From NCBI RefSeq assembly GCF_024206475.1, contig NZ_JAMBPR010000045.1:1-64000 (forward strand): 64,000 bases of DNA, given 5' to 3'. The notes under the pieces were generated by a model that saw nothing but the letters and a program-made list of their open reading frames with translations, did no database searches and was not told the DNA's origin. Within the stretch, counting starts at the first letter, position 1; each line of letters starts with the position of its first letter. The stretch comes from Paraburkholderia sp. CNPSo 3274 (GTDB lineage: Bacteria; Pseudomonadota; Gammaproteobacteria; Burkholderiales; Burkholderiaceae). The position numbers and the translations under genes are program-made. This document shows, in pieces, positions 51,101 through 59,706 of this stretch.

Positions 51101-52114
51101 TTACCTCGTATGTCGAATGCGCGGGTTGAGCACGCCGTACAGCAGATCGACGAACAGGTTCACGACGATCACGAGCGTCGCGATCATGAGAATGCCGCCT
51201 TGCACCACCGGGTAGTCGCGCCGGCTGATCGCGTCGATCAGCCATTTGCCGATGCCCGGCCAGGAGAACAACGTTTCGGTGAGCACCGCGCCCGCGAGCA
51301 GCGTGCCGACCTGCAGACCGATCACGGTCACCACGGGAATGAGCGCGTTGCGCAGCGCATGCACGACGATCACGCGCAAGGGCGAAAGACCCTTGGCGCG
51401 CGCGGTGCGGATGTAGTCCTCGCGCAGCACTTCGAGCATGGAAGAGCGCGTCATGCGCGCGACCACGGCGAGCGGAATCGTGCCGAGCACGATGGCCGGC
51501 AGGATCAGGTGGCTCAGAACCGACCTGAACGCGCCTTCGTCGGTGCCGGGCAGGAGCGAGTCGATCAGCATGAAGCCGGTCACGTGAGGAATGTCGAATT
51601 CCACCGCGATGCGGCCCGACACAGGCGTCCAGCCGAGCTTCGACGAGAACACCATGATGAGGATGAGCCCCCACCAGAAGATCGGCATGGAGTAGCCGGT
51701 GAGCGCGGTGCCCATGACGCCGTGATCGACGACGGTGCCGCGCCTGAGTGCCGCGATCACGCCAGCGGGCAAGCCGATCGCGAGCGCGAAAATGAGCGCG
51801 CAGATCGAAAGCTCGACGGTGGCGGGAAAGCGCGCGAGAAACTCGCCCATCACGCTCGTGTTGGTGATGATCGAGGTGCCGAGATTGCCGTGCACGGCGT
51901 GCCAGACGTAGTGCACATACTGCATCGGCAGGGGCTCGTCGAGCCCTAAGCGGTGCATCGCCTCGGCGTGCATTTGCGGATCGACGCCGCGCTCGCCCAT
52001 CATCACTTCGATGGGGTCGCCCGGAATCAGGTGGATGAGTGCGAACGCCAGAATGGTGATACCGATGAACGTGGGTATGACCATGCCGATGCGGCGCAAT
52101 ACGAAGCGGAACAT
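51101..52114 (-). CDS. dppB: peptide ABC transporter permease (DppB type)
   Basis: 337 aa permease with the typical OppB-type start MFRFVLRRIGMVIPTFIGIT and the loop ARAKGLSPLRVIVVHALRNA. The ATG at 52114 follows GGGGGAA; a TTG at 52129 is less likely. It lies 129 bp beyond dppA, and that gap carries two strong hairpins. Confidence 0.93.
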   Translation of the reverse strand: MFRFVLRRIGMVIPTFIGITILAFALIHLIPGDPIEVMMGERGVDPQMHAEAMHRLGLDEPLPMQYVHYVWHAVHGNLGTSIITNTSVMGEFLARFPATVELSICALIFALAIGLPAGVIAALRRGTVVDHGVMGTALTGYSMPIFWWGLILIMVFSSKLGWTPVSGRIAVEFDIPHVTGFMLIDSLLPGTDEGAFRSVLSHLILPAIVLGTIPLAVVARMTRSSMLEVLREDYIRTARAKGLSPLRVIVVHALRNALIPVVTVIGLQVGTLLAGAVLTETLFSWPGIGKWLIDAISRRDYPVVQGGILMIATLVIVVNLFVDLLYGVLNPRIRHTR

Positions 52115-52149
52115 GTGGTGTTCCCCCAAAAGCTTGAAATGAAACGCAA

Positions 52150-52226
52150 CCGGCGACAGGGGCTCGTGACCCCGGTCGCCGGACCATTTTCCGCCGGTCC
52201 TGGCTGATGTGCGGACCGAGCGGAAA
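52150..52226 (-). other. two tandem hairpins between dppA and dppB
   Basis: Hairpin 1 (52150-52182): CCGGCGAC and inner GGGG pairing with CCCC and GTCGCCGG. Hairpin 2 (52188-52226): TTTCCG plus CGGTCC pairing with GGACCG plus CGGAAA. No long U tract follows. Such structures after a substrate-binding-protein gene usually protect its mRNA or partly terminate, so dppA is made in excess over the membrane genes. Confidence 0.7.
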
Positions 52227-52243
52227 GTCTTACCCGATTATCC

Positions 52244-53878
52244 TTACTGCATGCCCACGCCGTCGAAGCGCGCGTAGCCGAGCGGTTCGATGCGCATGTC
52301 GATCACCTTCTTGCTGACCGGCTGATAGACGGTCGAGTGAGCGATCGGCGAGAACGGCAGTTGCTGCGCGAAGATCTGCTGCGCCTGCTGGTAGAACTTC
52401 GTGCGCTGCGCAACGTCCGACGTCTGACGGCCCTTCTGGACCAGCTCGTCGAACGGCTTGTAGCACCACTTGCCGAAGTTGTTGCCGTTCACGGCCTCGC
52501 AGCCGAGCAGCGTGCCGAGCCAGTTGTCGGGGTCGCCGTTGTCGCCCGTCCAGCCGATCAGCATCGAGTCGTCCTCGCCCGCGTGCGCACGCTTGATGTA
52601 CTCGCCCCACTCATACGTGACGATCTTCGCCTTCACGCCGACCTTGGCCCAGTCGGCCTGGATCATTTCGGCCATCAGACGGGCGTTCGGGTTGTAGGCG
52701 CGCTGCACGGGCATGGCCCACAGCGTGATCTCGAAACCGTTCGACAAGCCAGCCTTGGCGAGCAGCGCCTTGGCCTTCGCCGGGTCGTACGCGTTGGCCG
52801 GCAGGTTCTTGACGTAGGACCACTGCGTCGGCGGCATCGGGTTGGTTGCGAGCTGGCCCGCGCCCTGGTACACCGAGTCGATGATCGCCTTCTTGTTGAT
52901 CGCCATGTCGAGCGCGTGGCGCACGTCCGCGTTGTCGAGCGGCTTGTGCGTGACGTTGTACGACAGATAGCCCAGGTTGAAGCCCGGCTGCGACGGCATC
53001 GCGATGTTCGCCTCGGCCTTCAGCGGCGCGATGTCGGCGGGACGCGGATAGCTCATCACCTGGCATTCGTCGCGCTTGATCTTCTGCACGCGCACGCTGG
53101 CGTCCGGCGTGATCGAGAAGATCAGCTTGGAAAGCTTCACGGCGCCCGGCTTCCAGTAGTCAGGATTGCCGTCGAAACGGATGGTTGCGTCCTTCGTGTA
53201 GCTCTTGAAGATGAACGGACCCGTGCCGACCGGGAACTGGTTGATGTCGGCGGCCTTGCCGGCCTTCATCAGTTGATCCGCGTATTCAGCCGAGAGAATC
53301 GAGGCGAATTCCATCGCCATGTTCTGGATGAACGGCGCGTTCGGCTCGTTCAGCGTGAACTTGACCGTGTACGGATCGACCTTTTCGACCTTCGCGATCA
53401 GCTTGTCGAGCCCCATGTCCGTGAAATACGGGAACGACACCGGGTACGCTTTGCGGAACGCGTTGTTCGCGTCGAGCATGCGATCGAACGTGAACACGAC
53501 GTCGTCGGCGTTGAATTCGCGCGAGGGCTTGAAGAACGAGGTGGTCTGGAACTTCACGCCATGGCGCAGATGGAACGTGTAGCTCTTGCCGTCTGCGGAA
53601 ACATCCCACGACTCTGCGAGACCCGGTTCGACCTTGGTACCGCCGCGCTCGAATTCGACGAGGCGGTTGTAGACGGTAAACGTGTTCGCGGTAAAGTCGA
53701 CGCCCGTGGTGTATTGGGCGGGGTCGAAGCCGGCGGGACTGCCTTCCGAGCAGTAGACGAGCGTCTTGTTCGGAATGCTTTGCGCGGCGTGCGCGAGCGG
53801 GGCTCCACCAATCGATGCCGCTGCGAGCGCCACGAGAGACGTCAATCGGGCAGCACGCAACAGTTTGTTTTCTTTCAT
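52244..53878 (-). CDS. dppA: peptide ABC transporter substrate-binding protein (DppA type)
   Basis: Family-5 periplasmic solute-binding protein, 544 aa. A signal peptide is clear (LTSLVALAAASIGGAPLAHA). Typical blocks: LVYCSEGSPAGFDPAQYTTG at the mature N-terminus, FHLRHGVKFQTTSFFKPSRE and RDECQVMSYPRPADI. The ATG at 53878 has a CTGGAGGA ribosome-binding site. It delivers peptides to DppBC; homologues can also take heme. First gene of the operon; a 330-bp upstream region separates it from metF. Confidence 0.94.
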   Translation of the reverse strand: MKENKLLRAARLTSLVALAAASIGGAPLAHAAQSIPNKTLVYCSEGSPAGFDPAQYTTGVDFTANTFTVYNRLVEFERGGTKVEPGLAESWDVSADGKSYTFHLRHGVKFQTTSFFKPSREFNADDVVFTFDRMLDANNAFRKAYPVSFPYFTDMGLDKLIAKVEKVDPYTVKFTLNEPNAPFIQNMAMEFASILSAEYADQLMKAGKAADINQFPVGTGPFIFKSYTKDATIRFDGNPDYWKPGAVKLSKLIFSITPDASVRVQKIKRDECQVMSYPRPADIAPLKAEANIAMPSQPGFNLGYLSYNVTHKPLDNADVRHALDMAINKKAIIDSVYQGAGQLATNPMPPTQWSYVKNLPANAYDPAKAKALLAKAGLSNGFEITLWAMPVQRAYNPNARLMAEMIQADWAKVGVKAKIVTYEWGEYIKRAHAGEDDSMLIGWTGDNGDPDNWLGTLLGCEAVNGNNFGKWCYKPFDELVQKGRQTSDVAQRTKFYQQAQQIFAQQLPFSPIAHSTVYQPVSKKVIDMRIEPLGYARFDGVGMQ

Positions 53879-54144
53879 GTTTCCTCCAGTTCAATGCCAG
53901 CTTGCGCCAGCGTAGCGCGATCTTACTTGAGCACGTGCCGCAGTCACAAGCAAGCCAAAAGTCCCGTCGCCTGTGGAAAACGCCGGGTTGACAGGATCGC
54001 TTGTTGCCCCATGGTGCGGTGCAACGTAGCTTTGCCCCTTTTTTATTGCGCCTGAACACGACAATAGCGCGCCGAATTGACGCACGCTCCAGGGCGGGCC
54101 TGAGCGCCTGACGCACGTCACGCGGATCGCTCTACCCAAAAGAA

Positions 54145-54180
54145 AACCGCGCGGCCCGGGAGTCCGGGAACCGCGCGGTT
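54145..54180 (-). terminator. intrinsic terminator after metF
   Basis: On the minus strand, AACCGCGCGG, inner CCCGG/CCGGG pair, CCGCGCGGTT, then TTCTTTT. It lies 33 bp beyond the metF stop. Confidence 0.88.
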
Positions 54181-54212
54181 GATTGTCGCTTGCCGAGTCG
54201 AGCGTGGGCGCC

Positions 54213-55043
54213 CTAGAACCCGAGCCGCTCGCAAACGGCCTTGGTGGCCTGCGCCGCATTGAGCGTGTAGAAGTGGATGCCCGGCACGCCCGCCTCGACG
54301 AGACGGCGGCACAGGTTGGTCACCACGTCGAGCCCGAACGCCCGAATCGACTCGCGATCGTCGCCAAAGCTTTCCAGGCGCTTCGCGACCCAGCGCGGCA
54401 CTTCGGCGCCGCACATTTCCGAAAAGCGCATGAGCTGCGAGTAGTTCGTGATCGGCATGATGCCAGGCACGATGGGAATATCCACGCCCAGCTTCTTCGC
54501 GTCGTCGACAAAGCGGAAATACGCATCCGCGTTGAAGAAGTACTGCGTGATCGCCGAATTGGCGCCCGCTTTCACCTTTTGCGCGAACGCTTCGAGGTCG
54601 TGGCGCGGCGAACGCGCCTGCGGGTGGTACTCGGGATACGCGGCCACTTCGATGTGGAACGCGTCGCCGGTTTCCTCGCGGATGAACGCGACGAGCTCCG
54701 ACGCGTAGCGCAGCTCGCCCATCGCGCCCATGCCCGAGGGCAGGTCGCCGCGCAGCGCCACGATGTGGCGGATGCCGCGCGAGCGGTACTCGCCGAGAAT
54801 CGCGCGCAGGCTCTCTTTCGAAGAGCCGATGCACGAGAGGTGCGGCGCCGCTTCGACGCCTTCCTTCGCGATATCGACGACGGTGTCGAGCGTGCCCTGT
54901 TGCGTCGAGCCGCCCGCGCCGAACGTCACCGAGACGAACTTCGGCTTGAGCGTGGCGAGCTGGGCGCGCGTGGCGCGCAGCTTTTCCACGCCGTCCGGCG
55001 TCTTCGGCGGGAAGAATTCGAATGAGAGTTCGATCGGTTTCAT
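54213..55043 (-). CDS. metF: methylenetetrahydrofolate reductase
   Basis: Reduces 5,10-methylene-THF to 5-methyl-THF, supplying the methyl group for methionine synthesis. 276 aa, FAD-binding TIM barrel. Family start MKPIELSFEFFPPKTPDG (catalytic Glu in FEFFPPK), then VSVTFGAGGSTQQGT, ALRGDLP and QYFFNADAYFRFV. The ATG at 55043 is the family start. Third gene after the SAH riboswitch, behind ahcY and a small membrane gene; it closes the methionine cycle with ahcY. Confidence 0.96.
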   Translation of the reverse strand: MKPIELSFEFFPPKTPDGVEKLRATRAQLATLKPKFVSVTFGAGGSTQQGTLDTVVDIAKEGVEAAPHLSCIGSSKESLRAILGEYRSRGIRHIVALRGDLPSGMGAMGELRYASELVAFIREETGDAFHIEVAAYPEYHPQARSPRHDLEAFAQKVKAGANSAITQYFFNADAYFRFVDDAKKLGVDIPIVPGIMPITNYSQLMRFSEMCGAEVPRWVAKRLESFGDDRESIRAFGLDVVTNLCRRLVEAGVPGIHFYTLNAAQATKAVCERLGF

Positions 55044-55095
55044 GTTGATGAGGCCAGTGAGGCCGGCCCGCGAATGTGAGTGGCCCGGGCCCGCG

Positions 55096-55449
55096 TCAGA
55101 CGAGGCTGCGGTTGCCAAAAATCAGCGCCGAAAGCAGCCACGACACGATGCTGTACAGGATCGAGCCGAAAAATGCCGACCAGAAGCCCGACACCTCGAA
55201 GCCCTTGAGGAGTGACGCCGCCAGCCAGAAGCACAGCGCGTTCACCACGAGGATGAAAAGGCCGAGCGTGAGAATGGTCACAGGCAGCGTGAGCACGATC
55301 AGCAGCGGGCGCAGCACGGCGTTGATGAGGCCGAGCACGATCGCGACGATGAGCGCGGTGCCGAAACTGCGGATATGGATCGACGGAACGAGCCAGGTGA
55401 TGATCAGGAGCGCGAGCGCGTTGATCAGCCAGGTCAGCAGCACGGTCAT
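55096..55449 (-). CDS. small membrane protein, phage_holin_4_2/YvlD family
   Basis: 117 aa, four hydrophobic helices (LTWLINALALLIITWLVPSI, then AIVLGLINAVLRPLLIVLTL, LGLFILVVNALCFWLAA and FFGSILYSIVSWLLSALI). The name phage_holin_4_2 is historical; the family (YvlD) is chromosomal and of unknown function. AAAAGGAG lies upstream of the ATG at 55449. It sits between ahcY and metF on the same strand, as commonly seen in Burkholderiales. Confidence 0.87.
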   Translation of the reverse strand: MTVLLTWLINALALLIITWLVPSIHIRSFGTALIVAIVLGLINAVLRPLLIVLTLPVTILTLGLFILVVNALCFWLAASLLKGFEVSGFWSAFFGSILYSIVSWLLSALIFGNRSLV

Positions 55450-55495
55450 AAGGACTCCTTTTGCGTCGTTGCTTTTGTATCGCCAGGTGCCAGCG

Positions 55496-55554
55496 GCGGA
55501 TGCCGCCCGCAATCCCCACACGCTGCGCGCGCGGGGATTGGGGTCAGCATCCGC
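55496..55554. other. large two-part hairpin between ahcY and the holin-family gene
   Basis: Outer arms GCGGATGC (55496-55503) and GCATCCGC (55547-55554) enclose inner arms CAATCCCC (55510-55517) and GGGGATTG (55533-55540). The two internal gaps are both six bases. There is no U tract on either side, so it looks like an RNA structure rather than a terminator. Confidence 0.65.
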
Positions 55555-55564
55555 TTGACCGCTT

Positions 55565-55593
55565 AAAACGGGCTTAAAACCGCAGCCCGTTTT
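55565..55593 (-). terminator. terminator-like hairpin after ahcY
   Basis: AAAACGGGC and GCCCGTTTT, 11-nt loop, 19 bp beyond the ahcY stop. It is moderate, so read-through into the holin-family gene and metF is plausible. Confidence 0.65.
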
Positions 55594-55611
55594 GTATCGC
55601 GTTGTATCGGC

Positions 55612-57030
55612 TTAGTAGCGATAGTGGTTCGGCTTGAACGGACCGTTCTTGTCGACGCCGATGTACGAAGCCTGGTCGTCCGACAGCACAGTCAGGTTCG
55701 CGCCGATGCGCGCGAGGTGCAGGCGTGCGACCTTTTCGTCGAGGTGCTTCGGCAGCACGTACACCTTGTTCTCGTACTTTTTGCCCTGCGTGAACAGTTC
55801 GATCTGCGCGAGCGTCTGGTTCGTGAACGAGTTCGACATCACGAACGACGGGTGGCCCGTGGCGCAGCCCAGATTCACGAGGCGGCCTTCGGCCAGCAGG
55901 ATCACGCGCTTGCCGTCCGGGAAGATGATGTGGTCGACTTGCGGCTTGATGTTGTCCCACTGGTACTGGCGCGTCGACGCAACGTCGATTTCCGAGTCGA
56001 AGTGGCCGATGTTGCAGACGATGGCGTTGTGGCGCATCGCCTTCAGGTGATCGTGGTTCAGCACGTGGTAGTTGCCGGTGGCCGTCACGAAGATGTCGGC
56101 CTTGTCGGCGGCGTATTCCATCGTCACGACACGGTAGCCTTCCATCGCCGCCTGCAGCGCGCAGATCGGATCGATTTCCGTGACCCACACCGTGGCGCCG
56201 AGGCCACGCAGCGACTGCGCGCAACCCTTGCCCACGTCGCCGTAACCTGCGACCACGGCGATCTTGCCCGCGATCATCACGTCGGTCGCGCGCTTGATGC
56301 CGTCCACGAGCGACTCGCGGCAGCCGTACAGGTTGTCGAACTTCGACTTCGTGACCGAATCGTTGACGTTGATCGCCGGGAACGGCAGACGCCCTTCCTT
56401 CTCCATCTGGTACAGGCGGTGGACGCCCGTCGTGGTTTCCTCGGTCACGCCCTGGATGTGCGCAAGGCGCTTCGAGTACCACTGCGGATCGACGTCGAGG
56501 TGCGCGGCGATCGACTTGTAGAGCGCCACTTCCTCTTCGTTCGTGGGCTTGGCGATGACCGAGCGGTCCTTTTCAGCCTTCGAGCCGAGGATCAGCAGCA
56601 GCGTGGCATCGCCGCCGTCGTCGAGGATCATGTTGGCGAATTCGCCGTTCGGCCATTCGAAGATGCGGTGCGAGAACTCCCAGTATTCGTCGAGCGATTC
56701 GCCCTTGAACGCGAACACCGGCACGCCGCCCTGCGCGATCGCGGCAGCGGCGTGGTCTTGCGTCGAGAAAATGTTGCACGAGGCCCAGCGGACGTCGGCG
56801 CCGAGCGCCGTCAGCGTCTCGATCAGCACGCCCGTCTGGATCGTCATGTGCAGCGAGCCCGCGATGCGCGCGCCCTTGAGCGGCTGCTGCGCCTTGTACT
56901 CTTCGCGGGTCTGCACGAGGCCCGGCATTTCGGTTTCGGCGATGTTGAGTTCCTTGCGGCCCCAGGCGGCAAGCGACATATCGGCGACGATGAAATCTTT
57001 GGCTTGATCTTGCGGAACTGCGGCGTTCAT
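55612..57030 (-). CDS. ahcY: adenosylhomocysteinase
   Basis: NAD-dependent hydrolysis of S-adenosylhomocysteine to adenosine and homocysteine, clearing the by-product of methylations. 472 aa. NAD-binding block VVAGYGDVGKGCAQSLRGLG near residue 240, substrate region ASCNIFSTQDHAAAAI, and the C-terminal KPNHYRY ending. The ATG at 57030 follows AAAGGAGG. Controlled by the SAH riboswitch in its leader, so SAH build-up should raise expression of this gene and probably metF. Confidence 0.97.
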   Translation of the reverse strand: MNAAVPQDQAKDFIVADMSLAAWGRKELNIAETEMPGLVQTREEYKAQQPLKGARIAGSLHMTIQTGVLIETLTALGADVRWASCNIFSTQDHAAAAIAQGGVPVFAFKGESLDEYWEFSHRIFEWPNGEFANMILDDGGDATLLLILGSKAEKDRSVIAKPTNEEEVALYKSIAAHLDVDPQWYSKRLAHIQGVTEETTTGVHRLYQMEKEGRLPFPAINVNDSVTKSKFDNLYGCRESLVDGIKRATDVMIAGKIAVVAGYGDVGKGCAQSLRGLGATVWVTEIDPICALQAAMEGYRVVTMEYAADKADIFVTATGNYHVLNHDHLKAMRHNAIVCNIGHFDSEIDVASTRQYQWDNIKPQVDHIIFPDGKRVILLAEGRLVNLGCATGHPSFVMSNSFTNQTLAQIELFTQGKKYENKVYVLPKHLDEKVARLHLARIGANLTVLSDDQASYIGVDKNGPFKPNHYRY

Positions 57031-57066
57031 CACGCCCTCCTTTCTAAAAGTGACTAGAAATTAAAG

Positions 57067-57180
57067 ACGTGAGCGCCGTTTTCAGTGCGGTGACTTCGTG
57101 GCATCGCGCCCTCGAATCGACCGTATTGAGCGCCTTCGAGCCTGGCGGGTCGCAGAAAACCCGTCGCAACGCTCCTCGAA
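57067..57180 (-). promoter_or_regulatory. S-adenosylhomocysteine (SAH) riboswitch
   Basis: The minus strand carries the SAH aptamer landmarks in order: CGAGGAGCGTTGCGAC, CCCGCCAGGCTCG, and GGCGCTCACG at the end. The first CGAG pairs with CTCG and the first GAGCG with CGCTC near the 3' end to give the pseudoknotted fold. It ends about 37 bp before the ahcY ATG. The family is known upstream of ahcY in Burkholderia and Ralstonia and turns expression on when SAH is bound. Recognised by pattern, not by a covariance search. Confidence 0.93.
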
Positions 57181-57264
57181 GACGAGGCGTGATTGTAGCA
57201 AATTGGAATGGCGCCCGCGCGTGCGGGCATTGGTGAAAAAGCGGGTGCATTCGCCCGCCAGACT

Positions 57265-57987
57265 TCAAATCGGCAGAAAGCCCAGGGCCGGCGCGAGCAG
57301 CACCATCACCACGCCTGCGATCATCATCGTGAGGCTCGCCACCACGCCTTCTTCGCTGCCCAGTTCGCGCGCCTTCGCCGTGCCCACGCCGTGCGCCGCC
57401 GCGCCAAAGAGCGCGCCGCGCGCAAGCCGCGTGCGCAGCGGCACGAGGCCGAGCACCAGTTCGCCGAACAGCATGCCGCACACGCCCGTGGCGATCACGA
57501 AGAGCGCGGTGAGGTCGCGCGGCGCGTGGATCTTGTCCGACACCGCGAGCGCAAACGGCGTGGAGATCGAGCGCGTCATCAGGCTGCGCTGCAGATCGGG
57601 CGAAAGGTGCAGGAGCTTGGCCAGCGCGAGCGAGCCGCCCACCGCCACGACGATGCCGACCGTCACGCCCACGGTGAGCGAGATCCAGTGGCGCTTGAGC
57701 AGGTCACGGTACTCGTAGATCGGCACCGCGAAGGCCACCGTGGCCGGGCCGAGCAGCCACATGAGCCAGCGCGTGTCCTGGAAGTACACAGGGTACGGAA
57801 TATGGAGCACCAGCACGAACACGCCGAGCACCGCGGGCACCGCGACGAGCGGCGTGAGCCACGGTGAGCGAAAGCGCGCATAGAGCGCCTTCGAGGCGAA
57901 ATAGAGCGCGACGGTGAGGATGAAGCAGCCGGCGGCGATGAGCCGCGCCGCGTCGTCGGCGAACAGGGACGCATAAAACGTGTTCAT
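57265..57987 (-). CDS. lrgB: LrgB/CidB-family membrane protein
   Basis: 240 aa, six to seven hydrophobic helices. LrgB family pattern: WLMWLLGPATVAFAVPIYEY, RSISTPFALAVSD and GAAAHGVGTAKARELGSEEG. Members pair with CidA/LrgA and act in autolysis or in pyruvate/overflow-metabolite transport. It starts 37 bp after the lrgA stop on the same strand, so the two form an operon divergent from a LysR gene. Confidence 0.92.
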   Translation of the reverse strand: MNTFYASLFADDAARLIAAGCFILTVALYFASKALYARFRSPWLTPLVAVPAVLGVFVLVLHIPYPVYFQDTRWLMWLLGPATVAFAVPIYEYRDLLKRHWISLTVGVTVGIVVAVGGSLALAKLLHLSPDLQRSLMTRSISTPFALAVSDKIHAPRDLTALFVIATGVCGMLFGELVLGLVPLRTRLARGALFGAAAHGVGTAKARELGSEEGVVASLTMMIAGVVMVLLAPALGFLPI

Positions 57988-58024
57988 GACGGAATCACCC
58001 TTCTCGATTCAGGACCTTGCTGTA

Positions 58025-58513
58025 TCAAGCCCGCGCCAGGTGGCGCGAGTGCCGCGAATCGCGCACGCGGCGCAGCGCGAGGCGCCGTTCGAGCTTTGCG
58101 GCCTGTTCGACCGCGAACGCCACGGCCACCATCACCATCAGCGTGCCGCCGACCACGACGAGCGCGAGACGCCAGCCGTCGGCGCGAAAGAGGCCGCCGT
58201 ATTTCACGGCTGCCACGGCGGCCGGGATGAAGAACAGCAGCATGTCGGAGAGCAGCCAGTCGGCGCCCGCCTTCACCCAGCGCGGCGCGACGCCGCCGCA
58301 AAAGAGCAGCGCGAGCAGCAGCACCAAGCCAACCACGCCGCCCGGCACCGGCAGGTGGGTGACGCGCGTGAGGGCGTCGGCGGCGTACCAGATGCCCGCG
58401 AGCAGCGCCGATTGCACGGTAATGCGGCCAATACGGCGCCCGAGGCTCGCCACGCCGCCCACGTTGCGCGCGGCGCTATCAGAGACTTTCGCGGTCGTGG
58501 TCGATGCAGTCAT
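58025..58513 (-). CDS. lrgA: CidA/LrgA-family holin-like membrane protein
   Basis: 162 aa. Four hydrophobic helices with the LrgA signature PVPGGVVGLVLLLALLFCG and VKAGADWLLSDMLLFFIPAA. The N-terminal 25 residues and a basic C-terminal tail (LERRLALRRVRDSRHSRH) are longer than in Staphylococcus LrgA but normal in beta-proteobacteria. Known roles are holin-like control of murein hydrolases or pyruvate transport with LrgB. Divergent from the LysR regulator. Confidence 0.9.
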   Translation of the reverse strand: MTASTTTAKVSDSAARNVGGVASLGRRIGRITVQSALLAGIWYAADALTRVTHLPVPGGVVGLVLLLALLFCGGVAPRWVKAGADWLLSDMLLFFIPAAVAAVKYGGLFRADGWRLALVVVGGTLMVMVAVAFAVEQAAKLERRLALRRVRDSRHSRHLARA

Positions 58514-58574
58514 GGCAAACCCTAAGTGACACTGGAATGGAAGTTAGTATAGGGTGCAGCGCAGCATAAACATA

Positions 58575-58611
58575 ATGACTTGGAGTCATCTGTTACATTC
58601 CATATTGGAAT
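58575..58611. promoter_or_regulatory. two adjacent LysR-type palindromes in the lrgA/LysR divergent region
   Basis: ATGACT-tgg-AGTCAT (58575-58589) and ATTCCA-tat-TGGAAT (58597-58611), both perfect 6-bp arms around 3 bp, both of the T-N11-A type. Their centres are 22 bp apart, about two helical turns, which fits a tetrameric LysR regulator binding both. Confidence 0.75.
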
Positions 58612-58667
58612 GCACCAACTCAGCACCCCGCTGAGCGTGCGTCCTGCACATTTGTGGAGTCCCGATC

Positions 58668-59615
58668 GTGGAACTGCGCGCGCTTCGCTATTTCATCGAG
58701 GTGGTGCGGCAACAGAGCTTCACCGCCGCGGCCGAAAAGCTGCATGTCACGCAGCCGACCATCAGCAAGATGGTGAAGGCGCTCGAAGACGAGACCGGCA
58801 CACCGCTCCTGCTGCGCGACGCGCGCCAGATGGTGCTCACCGACGCCGGGCGGATCGTCTACCAGCGCGGCCAGGACGTGCTCGCCGCGCAGGCGCAGCT
58901 ACAAGCCGAACTCGCCGATCTCGGCACGCTCGGGCGCGGCGAACTCACCATCGGCATTCCGCCGATGGGCGGTTCGCTCTTCACACCCGCGATCGCCACG
59001 TTCCGCCAGCGCTATCCGAAGATCGAGCTGAAGCTTTTCGAGCAGGGCTCGCGCGCGATCGAAGCCGCGCTGATCTCGGGCGAACTGGAGCTGGGCGGCG
59101 TGCTGCTGCCCGTCGATCCCGCGCTCATCGACGTCCTGCCGATCGCGCACGAACTGCTGTGGCTCGTCGCGCGGCGCGGCTCGCGCTGGGACAACAAGCT
59201 TGCCGTGCCGCTCGCGGAACTGGCCGCCGAGCCGTTCGTGTTCTACGGCGAAAGCCTCGCGCTCAACGACGTCGTGCTGGGTGCATGCCGCACGGCCGGC
59301 TTCGTGCCGCAGGTGGTGGGGCGCAGCGGCCACTGGGACTTGATGGCGGCGCTCGTGCTCGCGGGCGTGGGCATTGCGCTCCTGCCCGCGCCGTACGTGC
59401 GCCGGCTCGACGCCGAGCGCTTCACCTGCCTGCCCGTGAGCGAGCCGCAAATCACCTGGGACATGGCGATCGGCTGGAAGCGCAGCGGCTATCTCTCGCA
59501 TGCGGCGCGCGCCTGGCTCGACGTCGCGCGCTCGGAGTACGGCAAGCCCTTCACGTTTCTCGATGACTTCGTGCATCCGCCGGGGATGGAGAAGCAGCCG
59601 CAGAAGCCAGGCTGA
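58668..59615 (+). CDS. LysR-family regulator of the lrgAB/cidAB operon
   Basis: 315 aa. The N-terminal winged HTH reads RALRYFIEVVRQQSFTAAAE, then LHVTQPTISKMVKALE. A periplasmic-binding-protein-like effector domain covers about 90-300. It starts with GTG at 58668 (GTGGAG upstream), and no ATG lies near. Divergent from lrgA, like CidR in Staphylococcus and Bacillus, which senses acetate/pyruvate overflow. Its effector here is inferred from this position alone. Confidence 0.9.
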   Translation: MELRALRYFIEVVRQQSFTAAAEKLHVTQPTISKMVKALEDETGTPLLLRDARQMVLTDAGRIVYQRGQDVLAAQAQLQAELADLGTLGRGELTIGIPPMGGSLFTPAIATFRQRYPKIELKLFEQGSRAIEAALISGELELGGVLLPVDPALIDVLPIAHELLWLVARRGSRWDNKLAVPLAELAAEPFVFYGESLALNDVVLGACRTAGFVPQVVGRSGHWDLMAALVLAGVGIALLPAPYVRRLDAERFTCLPVSEPQITWDMAIGWKRSGYLSHAARAWLDVARSEYGKPFTFLDDFVHPPGMEKQPQKPG

Positions 59616-59629
59616 AGCGGCGCGCAACG

Positions 59630-59664
59630 AAAAAAGCCGCCCGGCTCGCGCCGGACGGCTTTTT
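59630..59664. terminator. bidirectional terminator
   Basis: AAAAAAGCCGcCCGG, loop ctcgcg, CCGGaCGGCTTTTT with one mismatch in the stem, between the convergent LysR and GMC oxidoreductase genes. Confidence 0.88.
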
Positions 59665-59706
59665 GTATCACCGCCATGAGACGCCCAAAAAAAGCGAACT
59701 CGCGCG

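Noticed and set aside
55096..55449. Prophage remnant suggested by the holin family name
   Set aside because: YvlD-type proteins are chromosomal, and neighbours are methyl-cycle genes with no phage genes nearby.
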